A stretch of 64,000 bases of DNA from contig CACMZR010000007.1 in the NCBI GenBank assembly GCA_902618245.1, positions 45,844-109,843 on the forward strand, in the 5' to 3' direction. Made by a program: the position numbers and the translations under genes. Source of the stretch: an uncultured Bacteroidota bacterium (GTDB lineage: Bacteria > Bacteroidota > Bacteroidia > Flavobacteriales > Flavobacteriaceae). The notes beneath the pieces were generated by a model. The model was not told where the DNA came from and did not search any database. It worked only from the letters and a program-made list of their open reading frames with translations. Of the stretch, positions 63,810-64,000 are shown piece after piece (the first letter of the stretch is position 1; each line of letters opens with the position of its first letter).

Positions 63810-64000
63810 AAAAAATTGCATCAATAGTTTTACCTAATCAATTATTTGAAAAATCACCAGTATTTTCAAATAGATCCACGATTTATCTTGTAGAGGAATC
63901 TTTATTTTTTAATCAATATGTATTTCATAAACAAAAACTTTTTTTTCACAGATTATCAATGAAAAAATATCAAGATTTTTTGAAGGATAAAGGAATAGAT
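63797..64000 (+). CDS. Photolyase-related protein (FeS-BCP / PhrB type), partial
   Basis: Starts with an ATG inside the 3' end of cryptochrome-DASH (13-base overlap) and runs 68 codons without a stop to the right edge. IASIVLPNQLFEKSP, YLVEESLFFNQYVFHKQKL and HRLSMKKYQDFLKDKGID match the N-terminus of the prokaryotic photolyase-related family that carries an iron-sulfur cluster and repairs (6-4) photoproducts in studied members. The FAD and iron-sulfur parts are beyond the window, so the assignment is provisional. Confidence 0.75.
   Translation, partial: MDKVEKIASIVLPNQLFEKSPVFSNRSTIYLVEESLFFNQYVFHKQKLFFHRLSMKKYQDFLKDKGID

Noticed and set aside
1..64000. CRISPR arrays, tRNA or rRNA genes, insertion sequences, prophage
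   Set aside because: No spaced direct repeats, cloverleaf-like sequences, transposase or phage genes were found; spacers are too short for most of these.

Overview
The window looks like a chromosomal segment of a marine-type Flavobacteriia (Bacteroidota). The DNA is AT-rich and densely coded. Starts rarely have a Shine-Dalgarno sequence, and a few upstream regions carry the Bacteroidota -7 motif TAnnTTTG. Many genes belong to families typical of flavobacteria: the DUF6048/DUF6452 pair, DUF5916, DUF4294, DUF2911, DUF2795 beside secA, PUR/DUF3276, a long SecA and an N-terminally extended NusB. I see no rRNA, tRNA, CRISPR array, insertion sequence or prophage, and no gene-free stretch longer than 300 bases.

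Layout. 1-1489: minus-strand arginine genes (argG, cut by the left edge, and a GNAT acetyltransferase), followed by a GC-rich, hairpin-rich spacer. 1755-5021: tilS, then a dsbD gene split by a 9-G tract. 5077-7181: nitroreductase and aldehyde dehydrogenase. 7387-15660: branched-chain amino-acid operon ilvD-ilvB-ilvN-ilvC-ilvA ending in a gapN-like NADP glyceraldehyde-3-phosphate dehydrogenase. 15664-24545: minus-strand block of a methyltransferase, DUF5916 outer-membrane protein, glycosyltransferase, sterol-desaturase-like hydroxylase, secA and DUF2795. 24658-28666: envelope genes lnt, pssA, lptB, tatC. 28850-37814: recQ, a cyclophilin-FKBP fusion, a thioredoxin-fold protein, PUR protein, ABC exporter, nusB, DUF1573, yajC, a clear terminator, pyrD. 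37827-48235: M42 and M23 peptidases, DUF4294, MerC, two RNA methyltransferases, DUF6452/DUF6048, rocD, a cysteine desulfurase. 48367-49137: a coiled-coil protein, zapA and a probable 6S RNA. 49200-56398: minus-strand run of glpF, glpD, glpK, a GMC oxidoreductase with its small subunit, and a glycosylasparaginase, divergent from cutC. 57212-59755: TauE/SafE, a DMT transporter, DUF2911. 59857-64000: a light/UV cluster: inverted-repeat promoter, SRPBCC, SDR, photolyase, DUF2256, cryptochrome-DASH and the start of an FeS-BCP-type photolyase-related gene.

How the genes work together. The ilv operon supplies five enzymes of isoleucine/valine synthesis, and gapN could supply the NADPH that IlvC uses. 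The glp genes import and oxidise glycerol. The photolyase cluster is tightly coupled by overlaps of 4, 1, 28 and 13 nt (one junction has a 5-nt gap) and begins at a promoter with an 11-bp perfect inverted repeat. That makes it the best candidate here for a coordinated and incompletely described system. The other features most worth a second look are the G9 tract in dsbD, the probable 6S RNA after zapA, and the structured spacer at 1523-1601.
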